35,598 nucleotides of DNA. Source: an uncultured Clostridia bacterium. Its GTDB lineage: Bacteria > Bacillota > Clostridia > Christensenellales > CAG-138. Below are positions 1-6,786 of this stretch, piece by piece. The position numbers were made by a program, and so were the translations under genes. The DNA lies in NCBI GenBank assembly GCA_944366945.1, contig CALVWJ010000023.1, positions 1 through 35,598 on the forward strand, read 5' to 3'. Each line of letters begins with the position of its first letter. Position 1 is the stretch's first letter. The notes under the pieces are model-generated. The model saw nothing but the letters and a program-made list of their open reading frames with translations. It had not been told where the DNA came from and did no database searches.

Positions 1-1
1 G

Positions 2-1093
2 TTTGACGCACATTTAATCCGCTTGATTTTGAAAAATCCGGTGTACTGCGGAAAAATTGCCTATGGCCGCCGCAAGATGGAAAAAGTACGTGGCACAAGA
101 AACGAGTATAAGCTGGTGGAACAGGACAATTACCTGTTGGCAGATGGCTTGCACGAACCGATTGTTTCGGAAGAGGTTTGGCAAGCGGCTCAGGTGAAGC
201 TGCTGGCACAGGCAAAGAAGTACGAGCACGTCAATCGCGGGAAAGATGAACACGTACATCTGCTCTCCGGCATTGTAAAGTGCCCAGTCTGCGGAGCCGG
301 AATGTATGGGAACAAAAGCATCAAGCATAAAGCGGACGGCACCAAGTACAAGGATTTTTATTATTACGGATGCAAGCACCGCTCCATGATACGTGGACAC
401 AAGTGCGATTACAAAAAGCAGATTCGGGAAGAACTGCTGGACGATGCCGTGGCGGAAGTCATTGTAAAGCTGGTGAGCAATCCGAAGTTTGCGGCTATGA
501 TGCAGGAAAAAATCAACATGAAAGTGGATACTGCCGCCATTGACCAGGAGATTGCCAATTACGAGAAGCAGCTGCGCCAGCATTATTCCGTCAAAGCAAA
601 GCTGGCGGAGGAGATTGATTCTCTCGACCCGGATGACCGGCACTATGTGCGGCGCAAGGCAGACCTTGATGACCGGCTCTACAAGATGTATGATAAGATC
701 GAAGATACGGAATCTCTGCTGATTGCAGCCAGAGCGAAAAGGCAGGCCATTGAAGCGGAAAAGCTGACCGGCGACAATATCTATAAAGTACTGATTTATT
801 TTGAAAAACTGTACGGCGTGATGAATGAAGCGGAGCGGCGGCAGCTGATCGAGGCGTTGATCTCTGAGATTCAGATTTACCCGGAACGCCAAGCCAATGG
901 ACAGTGGTTAAAATCCATCAAATTTAAGCTGCCGATCATCGAGGAAGACATGAGTATCAGTTTGGACAACGAAGAACAAATCGAGACAGTTGCCTTGCTT
1001 TCCAAGGGAGAAATCGACTCAAATAAAGTACATGCAGAGTTCTCTTTGGAGGGCATGGGTGTCTCCGGATTCCAGAATGATGCAACTTTATAG
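2..1093 (+). CDS. Large serine recombinase, C-terminal part (5' end outside window, 3' end frameshifted)
   Basis: The frame is open from base 2, so the catalytic serine domain lies to the left of the window. What remains begins in the Recombinase domain (KNPVYCGKIAYGRR). A zinc-ribbon region follows with CPVCG near base 280 and two further cysteines (YGCKH, HKCDY). A charged coiled-coil region then spans about bases 540-780. These are the parts that bind attachment sites in large serine integrases of clostridial conjugative elements and phages. The frame ends ...SGFQNDATL followed by TAG. Just downstream, one frame over, the sequence reads on as a plausible tail, so the present stop is probably a frameshift artefact of decay. 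The class is clear; whether it is still active cannot be judged without the N terminus. Confidence 0.88.
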   Translation, partial: FDAHLIRLILKNPVYCGKIAYGRRKMEKVRGTRNEYKLVEQDNYLLADGLHEPIVSEEVWQAAQVKLLAQAKKYEHVNRGKDEHVHLLSGIVKCPVCGAGMYGNKSIKHKADGTKYKDFYYYGCKHRSMIRGHKCDYKKQIREELLDDAVAEVIVKLVSNPKFAAMMQEKINMKVDTAAIDQEIANYEKQLRQHYSVKAKLAEEIDSLDPDDRHYVRRKADLDDRLYKMYDKIEDTESLLIAARAKRQAIEAEKLTGDNIYKVLIYFEKLYGVMNEAERRQLIEALISEIQIYPERQANGQWLKSIKFKLPIIEEDMSISLDNEEQIETVALLSKGEIDSNKVHAEFSLEGMGVSGFQNDATL

Positions 1094-1272
1094 TCAGATT
1101 AAAGAGCATGTGCTGGAGCAGACCGGCTTGAAGGTATCTTCTCTCGATATCGCCCAGATTAAGCAGAAGCATGAAACTTACAGAAGACCGAAGTCCGAAA
1201 ATACCAGATAGCCCAAATTCACGCCGGAGAAGGAGGCAGCGATTACGAAAGCGATGAGGTGTTTTGGGATGG
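1088..1272 (+). pseudogene. Out-of-frame C-terminal tail of the serine recombinase
   Basis: Removing one T from the TTT run at 1087-1089 changes ...DAT-L-stop into ...DAT-YSQIKEHVLEQTGLKV. The reading continues as SSLDIAQIKQKH to a TAG at 1209-1211, and beyond that stop as PKFTPEKEAAITKAMRCFGM. From memory, tails of the type QIKxYVLExxGLKVSxLYIxQVK ... PPEKExAIxxAxxxFxM occur at the C terminus of clostridial recombinases and of some RlmD-like methyltransferases. The two lesions (a 1-base shift and an internal stop) indicate a decayed segment. That they belong to the upstream gene is an inference from the continuity of the reading. Confidence 0.6.
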
Positions 1273-1503
1273 ACATGAGCCTATTGACAAAGAAAACAAT
1301 TTTTGTATTAACTGTTATATTAAAAAAGCTGATCCCGATAAAGCTCTCGAGAACTTTCGTGAGTGCCTAAAAATAATCAACTCTCGGAAAAATACGATGC
1401 CTTTTTGAATTCGGGTTTTTATGTGCTTTTGCGTGATGATACAAGAACATCAGAAGAAATACTGCAATACTTAAAATATATTTTCATATTTCATCACTGT
1501 TAA
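1253..1503 (+). pseudogene. Unidentified gene remnant with internal frameshift
   Basis: Frame 2 reads DEVFWDGHEPIDKENNF, then CINCYIKKADPDKALENF and RECLKII. Around base 1380 the protein-like reading jumps to frame 1 as LSEKYDAFLNSGFYVLL, then RDDTRTSEEILQYLKYIF, ending at TAA 1501-1503. Both halves look coding in composition and neither has a start codon with a ribosome binding site. The simplest reading is the 3' end of a foreign gene fused by recombination to the recombinase tail and then frameshifted. I do not recognise the family. Confidence 0.4.
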
Positions 1504-1531
1504 ATCAAGTAAATAATACGAAAGGAATAAA

Positions 1532-2062
1532 ATGAAAAATATAATACTCGTTTGTGGCTTGAATGGCGCAGGTAAAAGCACATTGGGAAAGGCTCTTGCC
1601 GAAGCATTGCATTACCAGTTTATTGATATTGAGGATATTTATTTCCCCAAAGATAATCTCGATTATCGGTATGCAAATCCACGTTCATTTGAGGAAGTGA
1701 AATCCATTTTGGCGGATATTACCTCAGAAAATGATTACTTTGTTTTGGCATCGGTTAAAGGTAACTTTGACGAGGACTTAACCTCTCGATATATGATTGT
1801 GATTTATATTGAAGCCCCAAAAGAAATGCGAGTTCAGAGAGTGTACAATCGTTTGTATAGCAAATTCGGAGAGAGAATGCGTGAGGGCGGAGATTTATAT
1901 GAAAAGGAAACAGCCTTTTTGGACTTGGTTAAATCCAGAGATGAAGATACGGTTGAAAAGTGGCTGATGTCTATATCATGCTCGAGTATCAGAGTGGATG
2001 GCACTTTGCCGATATGCGATAATGTAAAACGAATTATGGAGCAACTTCATTTTGATGTATAG
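1532..2062 (+). CDS. P-loop NTPase, small-molecule kinase-like
   Basis: This is a 176-residue protein with a Walker A motif at the N terminus (GLNGAGKST, residues 9-17) and an acidic pair after strand 2 (IDIEDIYF). That layout is common to shikimate, gluconate and adenylate-type kinases and to the AAA_18/AAA_33 groups of small P-loop kinases. YIEAPKEMRVQRVYNR, near residues 91-106, resembles the lid/LID-arginine region of such kinases. The start follows GAAAGGAAT with normal spacing. The gene is visibly richer in A and T than the housekeeping genes to the right and sits next to a recombinase, so it is probably transferred cargo. The substrate is unknown. It could phosphorylate a nucleotide, a sugar or an antibiotic; nothing here decides. 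Confidence 0.75.
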   Translation: MKNIILVCGLNGAGKSTLGKALAEALHYQFIDIEDIYFPKDNLDYRYANPRSFEEVKSILADITSENDYFVLASVKGNFDEDLTSRYMIVIYIEAPKEMRVQRVYNRLYSKFGERMREGGDLYEKETAFLDLVKSRDEDTVEKWLMSISCSSIRVDGTLPICDNVKRIMEQLHFDV

Positions 2063-2146
2063 AAGTTGCTTGCATAGCAGCAAAAATCACGAAAAACACA
2101 GCTAAGGCATCCTGTACTTCGGGATGATTAAAGTGGAGGTATAGTC

Positions 2147-2887
2147 GTGACAGAGATTTTACTATTAGGGAGCTTTCATTTTTTGGAAAGTTCTATTGAT
2201 TTTTATTCTAGTGAGATACAAAATGAGTTGGATTTGATCACGAGAAAATTGCTAAAATTTAATCCGGCTGTGATTGCTGTTGAAGCAGCGGCCAAGGCAC
2301 AAGAATATATAGATAAGTCTTACGAAATATTTGATTTGATGGATTTGCAAGACAGAAATAAAATGCAAAATGAAACCCTTGGAGAAATATATATGTTTGG
2401 ACAGAAATATCCAATTACATATAACAATGAATCTATACAGATTGGCTATAGATTAGGGAAAATGTTAGCGCACAGTAAGGTTTATGCGATAGATGATGAT
2501 ACCATCTTAAATATGGATGTAATGTACAACAAACCGCCATCATCGTTGAAGGAAGCTATGAATGCGTTGCATGCAGATATGAATAAGCATATGAATGATA
2601 CAATTGTTGACATGTACAAATATTATAATAGTGAGGAGTGGTCGAAGCTCAACCACAGTATATATATTCAAGCTAATATGATTAGCGCAGGCAATAATTA
2701 TGCTGGAGCTGAAATGGTAACGAAATGGTATGAAAGAAACCTAAAAATATTTTCCAATATTCAAAGACTTGCTGATACGTATAGGCGGATTTTTATAATT
2801 TATGGTGCTGGCCATTTGAAAATTCTAAGAGATTTAATCAATGCAGATAGCAATTTGAAATTGATTGACGCTGGTAAGTATCTGTAA
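2147..2887 (+). CDS. DUF5694 / TraB-like domain protein
   Basis: This is a 246-residue protein starting at GTG after GTGGAGGT. It has the pattern I associate with DUF5694: LLLGSFHFLES at the N terminus, a strand-glutamate segment (AVIAVEAAAK), AHSKVYAIDDD in the middle and a C-terminal IIYGAGHLKILRD. The histidine and acidic residues match the TraB/PrgY/Tiki-type fold, some members of which are metal-dependent proteases, but a catalytic role here is only inferred. No signal peptide or membrane segment is visible. Base composition is clearly AT-rich, like the kinase gene 84 bases upstream, so both probably arrived together. A co-transcribed pair is likely because no terminator separates them. 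Confidence 0.7.
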   Translation: MTEILLLGSFHFLESSIDFYSSEIQNELDLITRKLLKFNPAVIAVEAAAKAQEYIDKSYEIFDLMDLQDRNKMQNETLGEIYMFGQKYPITYNNESIQIGYRLGKMLAHSKVYAIDDDTILNMDVMYNKPPSSLKEAMNALHADMNKHMNDTIVDMYKYYNSEEWSKLNHSIYIQANMISAGNNYAGAEMVTKWYERNLKIFSNIQRLADTYRRIFIIYGAGHLKILRDLINADSNLKLIDAGKYL

Positions 2888-3354
2888 ATCCTGCAAAGTA
2901 TCGTTAATATCCTCCGAATAAGAAAAGGATAGTATTTTAGGATGATTGAACGCGCACCCGAATCCCTTGGATAAAATGTCTGTTCTGCAAAATCAAGCAT
3001 GAGAAGATTTTTTATCCATCTTGCTATTTCAGCACATTTACCCGCAACCTCTCCCATTTTATGGCAACCAAATATTCGCACGTTGTGCGACACCTGTTAA
3101 CACGTTTCCGTAGACCACATATGAAGATGATAGTGTTCTACAAAGAGAAAGCTTATAGAAATCCTTAGATTTAGGTATTTTACCCTCTATGTGGTGTTTG
3201 ACGCCGAGGGTTATAGGTTTTTTCATAATAGGTGAATTGAAGACTATATCATGGTTTTGGCAACTTTTGACGAGGGGGATACAAAGACTCAAGTAGTATA
3301 GAATTACTAGGAATCATTGCCCAACATAATTAGCTGTAAACTAAGGTATTTGAG
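2888..3354. other. Gene-poor AT-rich intergenic stretch
   Basis: No frame in these 467 bases has a convincing start and ribosome binding site. Two minus-strand open frames (about 2800-3093 and 3059-3292) lack recognisable domains, and one runs into the DUF5694 gene. Small inverted repeats are visible (CGCAC-GTT-GTGCG near 3076 and ACCCTC...GAGGGT near 3180-3210). It may be the decayed right flank of the accessory island. Confidence 0.4.
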
Positions 3355-3384
3355 TTGACAAAGTTTGGGTTTAGGTTGTATATT
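3355..3384 (+). promoter_or_regulatory. Sigma-A-type promoter of the lar operon
   Basis: TTGACA at 3355-3360 is a perfect -35 box. TATATT at 3379-3384 is a good -10, with an 18-base spacer. It lies about 118 bases upstream of larE, so it leaves an untranslated leader. Confidence 0.75.
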
Positions 3385-3501
3385 CGCCAAGTGAAACGTA
3401 AACGCAGGATGAAAGGTGGCTGTGTTTTTAGAGAGAAACATAACACTACCGAGTCGTGCAGCAATTTGAAGCGAACAGCTTCTTTTTACTGAGGTGCTAT
3501 T
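3385..3501 (+). other. Untranslated leader of the lar operon, possible hairpin
   Basis: The sequence between the promoter and the larE GTG contains an imperfect hairpin: GGT 3415-3417 with ACC 3448-3450, and GTGTT 3422-3426 with AACAC 3442-3446. The leader is long for this genome. I could not match it to any riboswitch class, including NiCo, so a regulatory role is a guess. Confidence 0.3.
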
Positions 3502-4248
3502 GTGAAGCTAGATGCATTTTTCAGAGAATATCCCAAAGTTGCAATTGCATTTTCGGGTGGAGTTGACTCAGCATATCTTTTATATGAGGCAAAACGCCAT
3601 GCAAAACAAGTAAGGGCATATTATGTAAAATCTGTTTTCCAACCGCAGTTTGAGTTGAAAGACGCTGTACGCTTGGCGGAAGAGCTTGGTATTTTCATGC
3701 GAATACTACCAGTGGACGTTCTTTCTTGTGACGCCATTGCAGCCAACTCTGCTGATCGCTGTTATCACTGTAAGAAAAGGATTTTTGAAGCGATTGGGAA
3801 AGCGGCGGAGGAGGATAACTTTTCTGTTTTGCTGGACGGAACAAATGCTTCTGATGACGCATCCGATCGTCCAGGGATGCGCGCTATTCAAGAATTATCC
3901 GTATTATCTCCATTGAGAGAGTGCGGGCTAGAGAAAGGGGAGATCCGCATTCGTTCGGAAAAAGCTGGGCTATTTACATGGAATAAGCCTGCGTATGCAT
4001 GCCTTGCCACGCGTATTCCAACGGGTGAACCGATTACGCAAGAAAAATTGCAGTCAACCGAAGCAGCAGAAGATTATCTGTTTTCTTTGGGATTTACCAA
4101 TTTCCGCGTGCGGCGAATGGGAAATGCAGCGAGATTGCAGGTTCCTGCCACGCAAGTTGAGAAAGTAACGAGAAATCGAGAACGTATCATGAAGGAACTG
4201 AAACAGTATTATTCTGCAGTGCTGCTGGATTTGGAGGTAAGAGAATGA
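3502..4248 (+). CDS. larE: LarE, ATP-dependent sacrificial sulfur transferase
   Basis: LarE adenylates a carboxylate of the pyridinium biscarboxylate mononucleotide and replaces it with sulfur, the second step to the nickel-pincer nucleotide cofactor. In many homologues the sulfur comes from the enzyme's own cysteine. The 248-residue protein has the PP-loop ATP motif SGGVDS at residues 18-23, a family-typical DRCYHCKKRIF at about 85-95, and ACLATRIPTGEPIT with Cys167. Cys167 is at the position of the sacrificial Cys176 of the Lactobacillus enzyme. Start is GTG after GAGGTG. The stop overlaps larB by four bases (ATGA), so translation is coupled. The cytoplasmic role is well established for the family. 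Confidence 0.93.
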   Translation: MKLDAFFREYPKVAIAFSGGVDSAYLLYEAKRHAKQVRAYYVKSVFQPQFELKDAVRLAEELGIFMRILPVDVLSCDAIAANSADRCYHCKKRIFEAIGKAAEEDNFSVLLDGTNASDDASDRPGMRAIQELSVLSPLRECGLEKGEIRIRSEKAGLFTWNKPAYACLATRIPTGEPITQEKLQSTEAAEDYLFSLGFTNFRVRRMGNAARLQVPATQVEKVTRNRERIMKELKQYYSAVLLDLEVRE

Positions 4249-4997
4249 AAAGTGAAATTAAAACGATTTTGGAAGCTGTACAAGCAGGAGAAATGACGGT
4301 AGATAATGCACTACTGGCGATAAAAAAAGAGCCATTTGAAGATATCGGTTACGCAAAAATTGATTTTCACCGCGAGATTCGTCAAGGAATGCCCGAGGTG
4401 ATCTACGGCGCTGGAAAAACGGCAGCACAAATTATGGGAATTGTAGAACGCATGAAGCAAAATGGGCTGAAAACTATTTTGATTACACGGCTATCCCCGG
4501 AAGCTGCACAAAAGATCGTTACGGTATATGAAATGGACTATCATGCGGATGCGAAAGTAGGCATTATGGGGAATGTCCAGCAGCCAAATGGTATTGGAAA
4601 AATCGTTATAGCAACAGGTGGAACCAGCGATGTCCCTGTAGCAGAGGAAGCGGCATTGACTGCCGAAGCATATGGAAACGAAGTTATTCGTTTATACGAT
4701 GTAGGTGTGGCGGGGTTGCATCGGCTGCTCGCACATCTGGATGAAATTATGAGTGCAAGTGTCATCATTGTCATAGCCGGCATGGAAGGAGCTCTTGCCA
4801 GCGTGGTCGGTGGCCTTGCGGATTGCCCGGTAATTGCTGTTCCGACCAGCATCGGATATGGCGCTTCATTCAATGGCCTATCTGCCCTATTGTCGATGCT
4901 CAATTCCTGTGCCAGTGGGGTGTCGGTTGTTAATATTGACAATGGCTTCGGAGCAGGTTATCTGGCAAGCATGATCAATCATATGGAGGCGAAATGA
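4245..4997 (+). CDS. larB: LarB, nickel-pincer cofactor biosynthesis carboxylase/hydrolase
   Basis: LarB carries out the first step of the pathway. It carboxylates the pyridine ring of nicotinic acid adenine dinucleotide and cleaves the phosphoanhydride to give pyridinium-3,5-biscarboxylate mononucleotide. The 250-residue product has an N-terminal helical part and a C-terminal domain related to PurE carboxylases. Visible family signatures include EVIYGAGKTAAQI, IATGGTSDVPVAEEA, VIAGMEGALASVVGGL and VPTSIGYGASFNGLSALL. The length is typical. It overlaps larE by four bases and is followed after one base by larC, whose ribosome binding site (GGAGGC, 4985-4990) lies inside the larB end. Confidence 0.95.
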   Translation: MKSEIKTILEAVQAGEMTVDNALLAIKKEPFEDIGYAKIDFHREIRQGMPEVIYGAGKTAAQIMGIVERMKQNGLKTILITRLSPEAAQKIVTVYEMDYHADAKVGIMGNVQQPNGIGKIVIATGGTSDVPVAEEAALTAEAYGNEVIRLYDVGVAGLHRLLAHLDEIMSASVIIVIAGMEGALASVVGGLADCPVIAVPTSIGYGASFNGLSALLSMLNSCASGVSVVNIDNGFGAGYLASMINHMEAK

Positions 4998-4998
4998 A

Positions 4999-6264
4999 AT
5001 GAAAACTTTATATCTGGACTGCGGCATGGGGGCAGCGGGCGACATGTTGACGGCAGCATTATTGGAACTACTTCCAAACGGAGATGAATTTCTCTCTGAA
5101 CTAAATGGTCTTAATATCCCTGGTGTGGCGTTTTTAAGAGAACCATCAGTAAAATGTGGAATCCACGGAACACATATTGCTGTAAAAGTAAACGGAGAAG
5201 AAGAAACCGAGAGGGCACATGACCACTCTCATGAGCATGGCCATGAACACAGCAATTCCAATGAACATGAATGCAAGCATGAACATTCTCATGACTCAGC
5301 ACATATACATCATCACAACGGAATGCATGAAATTGAGCATATAATTGAGAATTTGCCGATATCTGCAAAAGTAAAGTCCCATGTCCTTGCAGTTTATTCT
5401 TTGATTGCGGAAGCTGAAAGCTATGTACATGACGTTCCAGTTACGAATGTTCACTTTCATGAAGTAGGAACAATGGATGCTATTGCGGATATAACAGCGG
5501 TTTGCATGCTAATGGATCGCTTATCTCCTAAGGAGGTGATCGTTTCTCCGGTTCATGTTGGCAGCGGTTATGTGCAATGCGCGCATGGAATTCTACCTGT
5601 TCCTGCTCCTGCTACAGCATATATCCTGCGGGATGTCCCAATCTATGGTGGCAGGATTAAAAGTGAGCTGTGTACGCCTACGGGTGCGGCATTGCTGAAG
5701 CACTTTGCTACAAAATTTGGCGATATGCCAGTTATGAAAACGGAGGCAATCGGCTATGGCATGGGAAAAAAAGACTTTCCTATTGCTAACTGCATTCGAG
5801 CTTTACTTGGAGAAACGGAAGAATGCAGTGATACGATCGTGCAGCTTTGCTGCAATCTTGATGATATGACCGCGGAAGCGATAGGCTTTGCAGAAGAGCA
5901 GCTTTTCGCTGCAGGTGCCTTAGAGGTATATACCATCCCAGCACAGATGAAGAAATCACGTCCCGGAATTTTGCTCTCGGTCTTATGCCAGGAAAAAGAG
6001 AAGGCGAAAATAATCCGGCTTATTTTTCAGCATACAACGACGCTTGGCATCCGTGAAAACATGAGTCGCCGCTATATTCTATCACGGGATGTGAAAAATA
6101 TAAAAACTGAATTAGGCGATGTACGTGTAAAAATGTCTTCTGGGTATGGTGTGGTAAGAGAGAAATTTGAGTATGAGGACATAGCTCGTATCGCGAGAGA
6201 GCAAGGGATAAGCCTTGCAGATGTGACAAAGCTTATCCGCGGAGAGCAGAAACACCATGGGTGA
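4999..6264 (+). CDS. larC: LarC, nickel insertion protein (CTP-dependent cyclometallase)
   Basis: LarC inserts nickel into the dithiocarboxylate mononucleotide to complete the pincer cofactor, using CTP. The 421-residue protein opens with the family signature YLDCGMGAAGDMLTAAL. Residues 74-114 are a histidine-rich stretch with many HxH and HHH units, likely for nickel binding or storage. Later signatures are VHFHEVGTMDAIADI, SELCTPTGAALLKHF, and the C-terminal metal/nucleotide part CCNLDDMTAE. In Lactobacillus plantarum the N- and C-terminal halves are joined by a programmed frameshift; here they are one continuous frame. It is the last gene of the operon and a terminator follows within 25 bases. 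Confidence 0.95.
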   Translation: MKTLYLDCGMGAAGDMLTAALLELLPNGDEFLSELNGLNIPGVAFLREPSVKCGIHGTHIAVKVNGEEETERAHDHSHEHGHEHSNSNEHECKHEHSHDSAHIHHHNGMHEIEHIIENLPISAKVKSHVLAVYSLIAEAESYVHDVPVTNVHFHEVGTMDAIADITAVCMLMDRLSPKEVIVSPVHVGSGYVQCAHGILPVPAPATAYILRDVPIYGGRIKSELCTPTGAALLKHFATKFGDMPVMKTEAIGYGMGKKDFPIANCIRALLGETEECSDTIVQLCCNLDDMTAEAIGFAEEQLFAAGALEVYTIPAQMKKSRPGILLSVLCQEKEKAKIIRLIFQHTTTLGIRENMSRRYILSRDVKNIKTELGDVRVKMSSGYGVVREKFEYEDIARIAREQGISLADVTKLIRGEQKHHG

Positions 6265-6285
6265 GAAACACTTATGCTTCAGTCG

Positions 6286-6314
6286 AAACGCTGCTTGGGC
6301 AGCGTTTTGTCTTT
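6286..6314 (+). terminator. Rho-independent terminator of the lar operon
   Basis: A perfect 9-bp stem AAACGCTGC (6286-6294) / GCAGCGTTT (6299-6307) with loop TTGG is followed by the T-rich run TGTCTTT. Confidence 0.9.
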
Positions 6315-6726
6315 AGGAGGCTATAAAAGAAAGGTTCCGCTTATGTGAGATCTGATTACGAAAGCCATCTTTACAAAGTTAGCCTAAGCAGTAGATCTGC
6401 TTTCAAAAATTCTGTAGATGACGACCTTGCAACTATAAAAGGCGTATGCTCAATTGAAGGCGCGTCAATTTAACATTGCTATAACTTGATGAAACAATAC
6501 AAATAACCAAGCTCCCTATTCTTACCAATAAGGGAAAGACCATAGTTGCTTAATACATGACGTTAGTTGGCGAATTCCTATGGAGCAGGCAGGATAAATT
6601 GACTATCAATGCTTCGCTAGTAGCTTTCCAAATGTTTTAGCGAGGTTAAGATCCGCCACGATGACAAAAGCGCTGCGCTCTTCTAAAGCTGCTTTGTCTA
6701 CAATATGTGGGGGGATGCTTTTCCAC
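6315..6726. other. Gene-poor region upstream of ftsK
   Basis: About 410 bases without a supported gene. There is a small hairpin AAGCAG-TAGAT-CTGCTT near 6388-6404. The right half carries the minus-strand remnant listed separately. No tRNA, riboswitch or repeat was recognised. Confidence 0.4.
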
Positions 6727-6735
6727 TTTCGTCGG
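6606..6735 (-). pseudogene. Possible short gene remnant, unidentified
   Basis: Read on the minus strand, this gives a protein-like stretch (SIPPHIVDKAALEERSAF, then VIVADLNLAKTFGKLLAKH) ending at a TGA. It has good hydrophobic/charged alternation but no credible start or ribosome binding site, and it would begin inside the ftsK promoter. It may be the 3' end of a lost gene or chance. I do not recognise the family. Confidence 0.25.
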
Positions 6736-6760
6736 AAGCAGAATTATAGTATAATATAAT
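6727..6760 (+). promoter_or_regulatory. Probable ftsK operon promoter
   Basis: Two overlapping perfect -10 hexamers TATAAT lie at 6750-6755 and 6755-6760. The -35 is weak (TTTCGT, 6727-6732, 17-base spacer to the first). Confidence 0.5.
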
Positions 6761-6786
6761 CTGTATGGCGATGAGAGGTGGAGAAG

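Noticed and set aside
14..892. Long minus-strand open frame opposite the serine recombinase
   Set aside because: It is the antisense shadow of a gene with clear recombinase motifs; it has no ribosome binding site and no recognisable domain.
2800..3292. Minus-strand open frames as genes in the region before larE
   Set aside because: No ribosome binding site, no domain recognised, and one overlaps the end of the DUF5694 gene.
3385..3501. NiCo riboswitch before the lar operon
   Set aside because: The conserved GC-rich purine/pyrimidine blocks expected for that class are not visible; only a generic hairpin is.
4999..6264. Programmed frameshift in larC as in Lactobacillus plantarum
   Set aside because: The N- and C-terminal parts are in one uninterrupted frame of normal total length.
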